Shown here one piece after another: positions 51,819-60,053 of a stretch of DNA of 64,000 bases. A program made the translations under genes and the position numbers. The number at the start of each line of letters is the position of its first letter. Within the stretch, counting starts at the first letter, position 1. This stretch comes from Chryseobacterium sp. SN22 (GTDB lineage: Bacteria > Bacteroidota > Bacteroidia > Flavobacteriales > Weeksellaceae), in the NCBI RefSeq assembly GCF_008329705.1, contig NZ_VTSX01000011.1, forward strand, positions 62,001 through 126,000, given 5' to 3'. The notes below the pieces were generated by a model. That model did no database searches. It worked only from the letters and a program-made list of their open reading frames with translations, and was not told the DNA's origin.

Positions 51819-54590
51819 TTAAAATTTAAATGAAACCATGCATCCGAATGTCCTGAACGAAGGAAGGTTGAAAAAATCCAGCCCTCTCCCGTTTTCCTGA
51901 TCGTAAAAATTCTGATTGGGATCCGCTCCTGTATTGGCCTGCCAGAGAAGAATATTACCCACATAAAAAGTCAGGACCAAAGAAGTCTTTATCTGATTTA
52001 CCGGTAGATTTGCCGAAAGGGAGATATTGCTGATCCTTACATAATCCGCTTTCTGAATGTAAGCTTCCGCAACCCCGGAATAGCCGTATCTCGACCAACG
52101 GTTCTGCAGGACATCCCGGCCGGGATCATAAAAATCAACTGCCGTTTCATTGGTGTTGCCATTGGCATTAATTCCTGCAAAAATGTAGTTTTTGATATCC
52201 CGCTGATCACCGGAAGTCCTCGAACGCCCGTAATAATCAAGAACTGCCTCAGTTCCGTTCCATAACTGTCCGCCTTTTTTCCATTCCCAGTCGATGTCCA
52301 GGGTCAGCCTTTTAAAAATGAAATGATGATTGAATTTCATTATAAAATCCGGTGTAGGATCTGCAATGATCTTCATTCCGGCAGCTTTCTGCGGATAACC
52401 GGAAGCATCAATGATCAGCTGTCCGTCTGCAGTCCTCTCCCAATAGCTTCCCATGACCGCTCCTAAAACCTGCCCCTGCGTAAGGGTTTTATATACATCG
52501 GAAAATCCGGCTACAGCAAGATTATTATATCCGCTTTCCACACGACCGGCAACATCTCTATATTTGTAAAATGAAACTTTCTGGGTACTGAAAAAATGGC
52601 TGCCGATTCTCAGACGGTTGAAGGAAAAATTAAATTCATATCCTTTATAGGTATGATCTGCGAGGTTCTTAAGCTGAAGCCGGTTATTTTCATAAACCGG
52701 GAAAACATCATTGAAAATTCCACGGTTGAAATATTCTCCTTCGATGCTGATCTTCGGGCCTGCATCCAAACGTAATCCTGTTTTCCACTCCTTTACACCG
52801 GTATTGGAAAGCCCATTGAATGTTACCGCTTCATCAGCCGGGAAATACAACCCGGAATTTTCCGCCTTCAGTAAGGTAGTGGCATAAAAAGAATACGAAT
52901 TGGTAAGCTGAGGCTCGGAACTCATTTCCGTATAAGCACCTGATGCTCTAACATTAAAATCTGACCAATCGAAAATATCATCAAAACGGATATAGGCATT
53001 TGCTTTCGGCAGCCAATAGATATTTTTCTTTGAGGTGTTGGAAATATAAAATGAATTCCCCACGTTGGATCCTATTTCAATATCTGTTCCGTGCAGCTCG
53101 AAACTGTAGTTAAACAAATAGTCTTGAGAAGTTCTCTGGTATCGGCTTTCAATATTAGTCAGGCTATTGAAGACTTCGGATTTCTGATCATTTAAAATAA
53201 AATTAAAACCGAAAATATTTTTAAAATCGTAATTGCCGAATGAATAATTCCCCAGGATATTGGATTGAAGCAAAGTATTGTGCTGTGTTCTTGCATTGTG
53301 TATGCCATTGGTGAAGCCTGAGGTTGAAGGTTTGTAAAGGTCAGAATTCAAGTATCGGTCATTTTCATAGGATTGGCTGAGATTCAGTTTGAATTTTCCA
53401 AAGGTCCTGGACAGATCAAAGCTGAATCGGCTGCTGTTGCTCCGGTAATTGTATTTATTAAGCCGTTCAGACAGAAAAAGCGGATTGTCTGCAAACCGGC
53501 TGTAGCTTCTCTGAGAACCGTTCGGCAGTAAAATACTTTGTTCGTTTGAGAACGAAATCGGAGTCAGCAAAGCGTTCCGGTACATCCTGTTGAAAAGGCC
53601 GGTCCTGTTGGCATCGGTTGCCATGTTTTCATCATAAGCAAATGCGGCATTCAGCGCATATCCTTTTATATTGGCATTGGCTCTGGCTTTAACATTACTG
53701 GTTACAGTAACCTGATCGTTAAAATACATTGGATCCTTGTGTTGGCCAAGATCCACTGACAGCCTTAAGGTTTCGTAGTATCCTTTTTTAACCACAACAT
53801 TTATTTTCAGTTGGTTGCTGAACCCGACCATTGTTTTAAAAAGATCATTCCGGTAGGCTTTGGCAGGAAAAATCCCGTCTGAAAGAGGCACGAGCTTTCC
53901 GTTTACATCATATTCATAAGACTGATTATTAAAACCCAATTCAACGATATTGGGTCCAAAACTGAACATTTCGTTCGTTTCCGGTCCTCTCCAGACAAGC
54001 ATGCCGTTATCAGATCTTCCCTGCACGAATCTTCCCTGCGTTTCCGAAATGGCATTTCTTGATTTCACCTCAAAAGAAGAAGTAAAACTTCCACCGATCA
54101 GGAGATTTTGCGGATACTGCTGTTTAATTTTATATACCGTATCATTTTTCTGGCGGATTTTGCGGACCGTAAGGAGATACCGGTCGGAATCTTTGCTTAA
54201 AGCCGTTTCTGCGTTTTCAACACTGTACGGATCTGCCTCCTGTTTATAGGAAACAAGATTGTCATAATCTTTGGTATAGATATTTTTAACCGTTTCCTTC
54301 CGGATCCGTCTTTGCAGAATAGTTTTCAACTCCTCTAGCCCATAAGAACGGATTACCAGCCGGTCTTTCCCGCCGTTCCAGACCAGGGTATCGGAAGGCT
54401 TTGCCGCTATAACTGCAAAGCCCTTCTCATCAGTCATTTCGTAAATTCCGCCGTTTTTGTTGTAGACCTTTAAAAAATTCTGCGCTTTGCCTTTGGGATC
54501 CAGAAACTGCCCGTAGTAATATAACTGCGAATTCTGAGCAAAGAAAAAAGAGGCCACAAACAGGGAAAGCAGTGCATATATTTTATTCAT
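51819..54590 (-). CDS. SusC-like outer-membrane beta-barrel with no recognisable plug
   Basis: The 923-residue protein has a signal peptide (to about residue 18), an N-terminal carboxypeptidase-regulatory-like domain (to about residue 90), and a long beta barrel with the SusC-type entry (ETQGRFVQGR, FSFGPNIVE) and end (NLPSFRTFGCMVSFKF; final aromatic Phe). Between the first domain and the barrel there are only about 80 residues, with no GKVAGV, IRGxxSL, VVDGVP or ALYGSRGANGV segments. The plug therefore appears to be missing. It lies 97 bases after the anti-sigma-like gene and three bases before the A2M-plug gene. Confidence 0.87.
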   Translation of the reverse strand: MNKIYALLSLFVASFFFAQNSQLYYYGQFLDPKGKAQNFLKVYNKNGGIYEMTDEKGFAVIAAKPSDTLVWNGGKDRLVIRSYGLEELKTILQRRIRKETVKNIYTKDYDNLVSYKQEADPYSVENAETALSKDSDRYLLTVRKIRQKNDTVYKIKQQYPQNLLIGGSFTSSFEVKSRNAISETQGRFVQGRSDNGMLVWRGPETNEMFSFGPNIVELGFNNQSYEYDVNGKLVPLSDGIFPAKAYRNDLFKTMVGFSNQLKINVVVKKGYYETLRLSVDLGQHKDPMYFNDQVTVTSNVKARANANIKGYALNAAFAYDENMATDANRTGLFNRMYRNALLTPISFSNEQSILLPNGSQRSYSRFADNPLFLSERLNKYNYRSNSSRFSFDLSRTFGKFKLNLSQSYENDRYLNSDLYKPSTSGFTNGIHNARTQHNTLLQSNILGNYSFGNYDFKNIFGFNFILNDQKSEVFNSLTNIESRYQRTSQDYLFNYSFELHGTDIEIGSNVGNSFYISNTSKKNIYWLPKANAYIRFDDIFDWSDFNVRASGAYTEMSSEPQLTNSYSFYATTLLKAENSGLYFPADEAVTFNGLSNTGVKEWKTGLRLDAGPKISIEGEYFNRGIFNDVFPVYENNRLQLKNLADHTYKGYEFNFSFNRLRIGSHFFSTQKVSFYKYRDVAGRVESGYNNLAVAGFSDVYKTLTQGQVLGAVMGSYWERTADGQLIIDASGYPQKAAGMKIIADPTPDFIMKFNHHFIFKRLTLDIDWEWKKGGQLWNGTEAVLDYYGRSRTSGDQRDIKNYIFAGINANGNTNETAVDFYDPGRDVLQNRWSRYGYSGVAEAYIQKADYVRISNISLSANLPVNQIKTSLVLTFYVGNILLWQANTGADPNQNFYDQENGRGLDFFNLPSFRTFGCMVSFKF

Positions 54591-54687
54591 GGTTTATCAT
54601 CATTAAGAGTTTGAAAAAAGAAACTTCCGGAGAAATTTCTTTTTTCAGAGGTATGGTGAATGGGTATCAGTTTTAGATTTTGGGAAA

Positions 54688-55824
54688 TTACTTTGGGGAA
54701 GGTTTTTCCTGGAGCAGCTTTTTCAGCCTCCGCTTTTCTTTTGCGGAAATGCCTTTGGTTTCCACGACGATGACGCCGTTGCCTGCTTTGTTTCCGAAAA
54801 GCGCGGTGGCCTTTTCCCCTTTGAAAACCTGCATGGATTCGATTTTTTTCGGATCAAGCTTAATGAAGATTTCCTGAGTGTTTACCGCTCCGTCGATGAT
54901 AAACAACGGATTGTTGTTCAGTTGCGAAGAAGCCTGGCAACTGATGGAAATATCTACTTTACCTGAACCCGGTGTTTCCGAAATGGAATTGATGTCTACT
55001 CCTGAAACCTTCCCGCGAATTATCATAGAGGCTTCCTTACTGCCGATCCTGTTGGCGGTCAGTTTATTTCCGTCGCCTGAAGCCGAAGCGGTTAGGTTGT
55101 TCCTGAATGAACCGTTTTTATTGTAGGCTAAAATTTCAGGTTCCTGATTATCGTTTCTGAATGCCAGTGAACGATTGGAATAGATGGCTTCCGCGGTATC
55201 GGCAACGGTATTCAGTCCGGGCACCTTCTTTTTCGAAGGAGGAGTGGCCGAAAGTTCCTGAACCATGGAAGCTTTCTCCTTTCTGAGGCCCATGGCAATA
55301 ATTTCTTCGGTATTCCGACGTTCTGCTTTTTCCATCATTACTTTATCATCCGAAGCAGATGCTATTTCCTGTGGAAAGGTTTGTGCCAAAGGCATTCCCC
55401 AAACCGGAGCAACAGCATCAGGAACATTTATTTCCGGAACTTTCCGGAAAGCTGTTTTTGTGTTTGGAGATTTCAGTATCTCTTCCATGATATTTGCCTT
55501 TACGGTGCTGTCAGTTCTCCGGATCGGTACAGAGATTTCTGCCGCTTGGTTTCTTGAGGAAGCGGTCTGCTGTGCAATAGTCTGGTGAGAAGATACCGTG
55601 TTTTCTTTTTTATTGGTGAAATAAAATATACCGGAACCGATCAGAAGACTGGCCGCAATGCCGTAAAGAATCCAGAGACCGGTGGTTCTTCTTTTATTCT
55701 CTTCCTTTTTATCCAGCTTCTCCTCCACTTTGGCCCAGACTTTATCAAACCCCGGAAAAGTCGCAGGTTCTTCCAGGGTTTTGGAAGCTTCATTGAATGT
55801 TTTATCTATATTGTTATTTTCCAT
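54688..55824 (-). CDS. Anti-sigma-like membrane protein with C-terminal TonB-plug-like domain
   Basis: I take the ATG at 55822-55824 (MENNNIDKTFNE), ten bases after the sigma gene stop; an ATG 46 codons upstream would run into that gene and gives an unlikely protein. The 378-residue product has a short cytoplasmic region with DKVWAKVEEKLD, one membrane segment (residues 49-69), a long Ala/Ser-rich periplasmic linker and a plug-like end at about residues 265-365 (ASMIIRGKVSGVDI, NNPLFIIDGAV, IESMQVFKGEKATALFGN, GNGVIVVETKG). This resembles an anti-sigma factor whose periplasmic sensor is a receptor plug. Confidence 0.85.
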   Translation of the reverse strand: MENNNIDKTFNEASKTLEEPATFPGFDKVWAKVEEKLDKKEENKRRTTGLWILYGIAASLLIGSGIFYFTNKKENTVSSHQTIAQQTASSRNQAAEISVPIRRTDSTVKANIMEEILKSPNTKTAFRKVPEINVPDAVAPVWGMPLAQTFPQEIASASDDKVMMEKAERRNTEEIIAMGLRKEKASMVQELSATPPSKKKVPGLNTVADTAEAIYSNRSLAFRNDNQEPEILAYNKNGSFRNNLTASASGDGNKLTANRIGSKEASMIIRGKVSGVDINSISETPGSGKVDISISCQASSQLNNNPLFIIDGAVNTQEIFIKLDPKKIESMQVFKGEKATALFGNKAGNGVIVVETKGISAKEKRRLKKLLQEKPSPK

Positions 55825-55834
55825 TGTGTTTAAT

Positions 55835-56353
55835 TTAGATGTTTTGGTTGACCAGCAGTTCCTGAAGTCTTTTCCTGGCAAAGTTGAGCTGGGATTTGGA
55901 AGTGCCCTCGCTGATGGAAAGCATGCTTGCAATTTCTTTATGGGGATAGCCTTCGATGGCAAAGAGATTAAAAATCGCCCGGCAACCTTCGGGAAGAAAA
56001 TTGAGAAGGCTTAAAATATCTTTTTCTGACGACCCGTTTTCCAGAGAAGAATCGGTAGAGAATGCATAGTCTTCTTCCAACGAAATATGAAGCTCACGGG
56101 CAGTCCGTAACTTCTGAAGGCATTCATTCACGGCAATTTTCTTTGCCCAGGATTCAAAAATATCCGGATTCTGCAGCTGGCTGATCTTTGTGAAAATTTT
56201 ATAGAAGCTGTCCGCCAGCACTTCTTCAATATCTTCATCGTTCTTCAGGTACCGCCTGCATACCGTATACAGCTTTCCGGCCATCTTTTCATAGACTTTC
56301 CGCTGGGCGTTGCGGTCATTCCGCCGGCATTGCAATAATAGCTCTTGTTCCAT
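55835..56353 (-). CDS. ECF-type RNA polymerase sigma factor
   Basis: The 172-residue protein has sigma region 2 (MAGKLYTVCRRYLKNDEDIEEVLADSFYKIF) and region 4 with helix-turn-helix (YPHKEIASMLSISEGTSKSQLNFARKRL). Its length fits the ECF group. It opens the operon and is followed at ten bases by its likely membrane anti-sigma factor. The expected targets are the operon itself and perhaps distant genes. Confidence 0.93.
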   Translation of the reverse strand: MEQELLLQCRRNDRNAQRKVYEKMAGKLYTVCRRYLKNDEDIEEVLADSFYKIFTKISQLQNPDIFESWAKKIAVNECLQKLRTARELHISLEEDYAFSTDSSLENGSSEKDILSLLNFLPEGCRAIFNLFAIEGYPHKEIASMLSISEGTSKSQLNFARKRLQELLVNQNI

Positions 56354-56668
56354 AATCAGGCTTTATATCTACATAGATGCAGAAAATTTCCAAAAGGTTG
56401 GAAACAGGTTTATTTTTTTTTAAAAATAATTTAATTCGGCAAAGCATACAAATCCCGGCTGTAATTTAAAGCCAAGAAAACCAACACAATAAAAAACCGA
56501 AACAGATTATTAATTTTTTAAATAAAATATCAATATGACTCTGAAACAAAGCTTTCCCTATTTGTACGTATGGGCCTTCTCATAAAAATCGTTTTTTCCA
56601 TTTAACTTTTCCTTTTGTAACGAATCTCAGGTAGGAACGACTATTCGTATAAATAATCTTTTATAGTA
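56354..56668. other. Promoter region between divergent genes
   Basis: These 315 AT-rich bases lie between the sigma gene and the C1 peptidase gene and carry the promoters of both. I find no exact TAnnTTTG element near either start, which would fit a non-housekeeping promoter on the sigma side. Confidence 0.4.
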
Positions 56669-57871
56669 ATGAAAAAAGCCAAATTTGTATCATTACTTTT
56701 TGTTTTGTCTGCAGGAAGTATGATGTATGCCCAGGATGACCTCATCAACAAGTTAAAAAACAACCAGTCCCAGAAAACCAATTTCCAGTTTACGACACTG
56801 AAAGACGTAGGCGCTACTTCGGTGAAGAACCAGGGTTCTTCGGGCACATGCTGGAGCTATTCGGGAAATTCTTTCCTGGAATCCGAAATGCAGAGGATGG
56901 GCAAAAAGCCCGTAGACCTGGCAGAAATTTTTACGGCAAGAAATTCTTACCATGATAAAGCAAAGTTATACGTTCTGAACAACGGCGCCATCAGCTGGGG
57001 TGACGGCGGGGAACTCCACGATGTCATCAATATGTATAAAAAATACGGTGCGGTTCCTCAGGACGCCTATACCGGATTGAGACAGGGGCAGACCCTGAAC
57101 AATTTTTCCGAGATGCAGGGCAAGCTGAAACCGGTGCTTGACAGCCTGGTTCAGGCCGGATCAAAAGGAAAGCTGACGGATAACTGGATGTCTTCCGTAG
57201 ATGTAATCCTGGACGAATACCTGGGTAAAGTTCCGGCGAATTTTACCTATGAAGGAAAATCGTATACGCCGCAGACTTTCGCAAAGGAAGTCGTAGGCAT
57301 CAACCCCGATGATTATGTAGAACTTTCTTCCTATAAGGATTACCCGTACTATCAGAAATTCGTTGTTCCGATTCCGGATAACTGGAGCCATGATTCCGAC
57401 TGGAACGTACCGATGAAGGATCTGACAGCCATTATCGATAATGCGGTAGGCAAAGGCTATTCCGTAGGCTGGGCGACCGATGTTACAGAGCCTTATTTTT
57501 CGTATAAAAACGGCGTAGCCTATGTTCCGGACACTGACCTGGATCAGATCACCAAAGAGAATACGGGAACGTTATTCACCGAGCCGAAAAAAGACAAAAC
57601 CATCACCGAGGATATGCGCCAGAAAGCGCTGAACAATCTTTCCACGACCGATGACCACGGAATGCATATCGTAGGCCTGGCCAAAGACCAGTCTGGAAAA
57701 GAATATTATATGGTAAAAAATTCATGGGGCGTAACCAACGATTTCGAAGGATATCTTTACGTGACCAGACCGTATGTAGAATATAAGTCGACGGCTATTC
57801 TGGTTCATAAGGATGCGCTGCCGAAGAACATCAGAAAAGAACTGAAGCCGACCCAGAGCATCGGTCTGTAA
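56669..57871 (+). CDS. Secreted C1-family cysteine peptidase (aminopeptidase C/bleomycin hydrolase type)
   Basis: The 400-residue protein has a signal peptide (cleaved near AQDD), the oxyanion Gln55 and nucleophile Cys61 in NQGSSGTCWSYS, the catalytic His in DDHGMHIVG and Asn in VKNSWG. This matches the PepC/bleomycin-hydrolase group, though most of those are cytoplasmic and about 450 residues. An exported form points to peptide processing in the periplasm. It is a single-gene unit with a terminator. Confidence 0.92.
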   Translation: MKKAKFVSLLFVLSAGSMMYAQDDLINKLKNNQSQKTNFQFTTLKDVGATSVKNQGSSGTCWSYSGNSFLESEMQRMGKKPVDLAEIFTARNSYHDKAKLYVLNNGAISWGDGGELHDVINMYKKYGAVPQDAYTGLRQGQTLNNFSEMQGKLKPVLDSLVQAGSKGKLTDNWMSSVDVILDEYLGKVPANFTYEGKSYTPQTFAKEVVGINPDDYVELSSYKDYPYYQKFVVPIPDNWSHDSDWNVPMKDLTAIIDNAVGKGYSVGWATDVTEPYFSYKNGVAYVPDTDLDQITKENTGTLFTEPKKDKTITEDMRQKALNNLSTTDDHGMHIVGLAKDQSGKEYYMVKNSWGVTNDFEGYLYVTRPYVEYKSTAILVHKDALPKNIRKELKPTQSIGL

Positions 57872-57925
57872 AGCAGAATCACTATTGTCATTTAATGATG
57901 GCAATTTTAGATATTTAATCTTGTT

Positions 57926-57957
57926 AAAAGCCGTTTTCATTTTGAAGACGGCTTTTT
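57926..57957 (+). terminator. Terminator of the C1 peptidase gene
   Basis: AAAAGCCGTTTTC pairs with GAAGACGGCTTTT (one G-T pair), followed by a T-rich end. Confidence 0.8.
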
Positions 57958-58136
57958 ATATATTCTTCTCTTTATTTAATCCTCACCATGAACATGAAAA
58001 TGACAGGTTCTGATAAACACGCTGTAAAATTCTATTGATCCTATGCATTATCTTTAAGGTGATAAGCTGAAAGAAGGAAGCTGTATGCCGGAAGTTCTTT
58101 TGTCAAAAATAAGGTCTAAGGTACTGATGATCATAC

Positions 58137-58346
58137 AAAGTCGTTTGTCATTCTATTAAAAAAGTGCGGAACGTCTGCCGTTCTATAAAAATTACCGAGG
58201 AGCAATTCTCCGAAATCTATGCGTGTAAAAGTTTCGATTCCGAACAGATCCTGCTGTGAAGCAAGCTGCTGAACCAAGACTTTTTCAGAATTTACAGCCG
58301 GCACCTGATCCTTTATTCACATATTCTGGTAAAAAACAATGTCTGA
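58137..58346 (+). pseudogene. Remnant of a small transposase-associated HTH protein
   Basis: The frame reads VRNVCRSIKITEEQFSEIYA then KSFDSEQILL, a TGA stop at 58257-58259, then SKLLNQDFFRIYSRHLILYS. This resembles the N-terminal helix-turn-helix segment of a Chryseobacterium/Elizabethkingia protein often annotated as a transposase (LLRWSKLLEYDFFRIYSQHLILY, from memory). It lacks a start and has an internal stop, so it is not functional. No transposase body or inverted repeats remain. Confidence 0.45.
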
Positions 58347-58404
58347 AATAAGTCTTTAAAATCCGTATTTTCTATATTTATTTTTTCATTGGCCCGGGAA
58401 ATAT

Positions 58405-58412
58405 TATCTTTG
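58405..58412 (+). promoter_or_regulatory. -7 element of the leader-peptide gene
   Basis: TATCTTTG matches TAnnTTTG and lies 22 bases before the ATG. Confidence 0.6.
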
Positions 58413-58434
58413 ATACTCACCAAAACAAAGACTT

Positions 58435-58596
58435 ATGAAAAATGCACAAAGCTTAAAAAGATCAGAACTGCGAAAGATCAACGGAGGAAATCCTCCGGAA
58501 TGTCCGGTAGATACGGTAGAATGCTACTATCCTCCCAAAAACGGAAAGCCCGGCTACTGGAGATGTGTTTCCACTAGTATAGGTTGTCCGAATTAA
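58435..58596 (+). CDS. Small double-glycine-leader peptide (bacteriocin-like)
   Basis: The gene encodes 53 residues. The leader MKNAQSLKRSELRKINGG ends in Gly17-Gly18, the classical cleavage site of C39-peptidase ABC exporters. The predicted mature peptide has 35 residues with four cysteines (23, 30, 44 and 51 of the precursor; CPVDTVEC and WRCVSTSIGC), so two disulfides are possible. Chryseobacterium species carry several such short genes. It has its own promoter and terminator. No exporter or immunity gene lies nearby. The function may be a bacteriocin, a signal or another secreted peptide. Confidence 0.8.
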   Translation: MKNAQSLKRSELRKINGGNPPECPVDTVECYYPPKNGKPGYWRCVSTSIGCPN

Positions 58597-58601
58597 ACTA
58601 A

Positions 58602-58633
58602 AAACCGCTTCAGAAAAAATCCTGAAGCGGTTT
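58602..58633 (+). terminator. Terminator of the leader-peptide gene
   Basis: AAACCGCTTCAG and CTGAAGCGGTTT form a 12-bp stem with an 8-base loop. Confidence 0.8.
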
Positions 58634-58663
58634 CGTTTAAAATAATTGATAGGTAAAATCAGG

Positions 58664-58752
58664 TGAATGATGAATGGTCAATCCGCTGCTCGTCAATTGG
58701 CTTTGTACAAAAACAATTTACCATTGACTTACGAAAGCAAAATTTACCATTC
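58664..58752 (-). repeat. Dispersed intergenic repeat, copy Y (inverted)
   Basis: The reverse complement shares GGTAAATTTTGCT, AATTGAC and GGATTGACCATTCATC with the copy at 28173-28258. Confidence 0.55.
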
Positions 58753-58757
58753 ACCTC

Positions 58758-59819
58758 TTAGTACAGAACGGACATGCTCTCCGGTTGAAAATCCTGAAGT
58801 TCTTCCGTTTTTCCTTCTTTGATTTTTTTTACCCATTGCGGATCCTGCAACAGAGCGCGGCCTACGGCAACCAGATCGAAGTCTCCTCTTTCCAACCTTC
58901 TGGTGAGTTCGGACAAATCGGTTTTCCCGGTTCCCTGTCCGGCAAAAGCGGCCATAAAATCCCCCTCTAGTCCTACCGATCCCACCGTGATGGTCGGCTG
59001 TCCGGTAATTTTCTTTGCCCAGCCGGCAAAATTCAGATCGGAACCTTCAAATTCAGCTTCCCAGAATCTTCGCTGAGAGCAGTGGAAAATATCAACGCCT
59101 GCTTCTTTCAACGGCAGCAGCCATTCTTCCATTTCCTGCGGGGTCTGTGCCAGCTTAGCTGAGTAATCCTGCTGCTTCCACTGGGAAAGCCGGATGATGA
59201 TGGTGAAATCTTCTCCTACGGCAGCTCTCATGGCTTTAACGATGTCTACGGCGAAGCGGCTTCTTTCTTTCAGCGTTTTCCCGCCGTATTCGTCAGTTCT
59301 GGTGTTCGTCACTTCCCAGAAAAACTGGTCGATCAGATATCCGTGGGCCCCGTGAATTTCCAAGACATCAAAACCCAGGTCTTTTGCGGATTTTGCTGAA
59401 GCAGCAAACTGAGCGATGGTATCCTGAATATCTTCAAGGGTCATGGTGGAAGCTTTTTCCATAGGAACCTCCGGGTAGTCGTCCGAACTTCTGGTATCGC
59501 CGACATGCCAGATCTGAGGTCCCATTTTTCCGCCGTTTTCATGAACGGCATCAATTACGTTTTGCCAGCCGTTCAAAGCTTCGGCTCCGTAAAAATCGGG
59601 AATGTTCTGCATGTTTTTGGATGCCGGTCTTTTGATAACCGTCCCTTCAGAGATAATCAGTCCGACTTGCGCTTCCGCTCTACGGGCGTAATAATCTGCA
59701 ATCTGCTGCGTTGGAACTCCATTATCGGATTGGGCTCTCGTCATCGGAGCCATGACGATTCTGTTTTTCAGTTCTAAATTCTTATAATGAAAAGGCTTAA
59801 ACAATGCGTCTGTGCTCAT
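58758..59819 (-). CDS. Old-yellow-enzyme family NADH:flavin oxidoreductase (alkene reductase)
   Basis: The 353-residue FMN enzyme has KNRIVMAPMTRAQS at the N-terminus, the substrate-anion-binding pair in HGAHGYLIDQFFWEVTN, RTDEYGG, and the late phosphate-binding FDLVAVGRALLQDP. It reduces activated C=C bonds or nitro compounds with NAD(P)H. It is divergent from an HxlR-type regulator, a common arrangement for electrophile-stress genes, and the intergenic GTAAC array probably mediates control. Confidence 0.92.
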   Translation of the reverse strand: MSTDALFKPFHYKNLELKNRIVMAPMTRAQSDNGVPTQQIADYYARRAEAQVGLIISEGTVIKRPASKNMQNIPDFYGAEALNGWQNVIDAVHENGGKMGPQIWHVGDTRSSDDYPEVPMEKASTMTLEDIQDTIAQFAASAKSAKDLGFDVLEIHGAHGYLIDQFFWEVTNTRTDEYGGKTLKERSRFAVDIVKAMRAAVGEDFTIIIRLSQWKQQDYSAKLAQTPQEMEEWLLPLKEAGVDIFHCSQRRFWEAEFEGSDLNFAGWAKKITGQPTITVGSVGLEGDFMAAFAGQGTGKTDLSELTRRLERGDFDLVAVGRALLQDPQWVKKIKEGKTEELQDFQPESMSVLY

Positions 59820-59843
59820 TTTTTAATGTATATTTTTATAATT

Positions 59844-59858
59844 GTTACACAAAGTAAC
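59844..59858. promoter_or_regulatory. GTTAC-GTAAC inverted repeat near the reductase start
   Basis: GTTAC-ACAAA-GTAAC is a perfect 5+5 palindrome with a 5-base spacer, 25 bases before the reductase ATG. Confidence 0.5.
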
Positions 59859-59898
59859 TAATAATAGTTCGTATTTGTATCCCATCATAAAAAAAAGT

Positions 59899-59940
59899 AG
59901 TAACTTCGCGGTAACTGATGTTGGTAACGTAAAGGTAACT
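59899..59940. promoter_or_regulatory. Phased array of GTAAC boxes, candidate HxlR operators
   Basis: GTAAC occurs at 59900, 59911, 59924 and 59935, steps of 11, 13 and 11 bases, close to one helical turn. Three of the four extend to GTAACT. Confidence 0.55.
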
Positions 59941-60053
59941 TAAGGTAAAGGCTGAGGTTGAGACGAAGGTTAAGGCTACCGTAAAAAAACAAAGTAAGAT
60001 CTTGTTTCTAAGCCACCCCTATATAAAAGTATATCGTTTATAAATAAATCGTT

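Larger units (their letters stand above)
57872..58434. other. Intergenic region with terminator, gene remnant and a promoter
   Basis: It holds the peptidase terminator (57926-57957), a broken gene (58137-58346) and the promoter of the small leader peptide gene (58405-58412). Confidence 0.5.

Noticed and set aside
55825..55962. N-terminal extension of the anti-sigma-like protein from an upstream ATG
   Set aside because: It would overlap the sigma gene by over 120 bases and encodes a low-quality sequence; the ATG ten bases after the sigma stop is the natural start.
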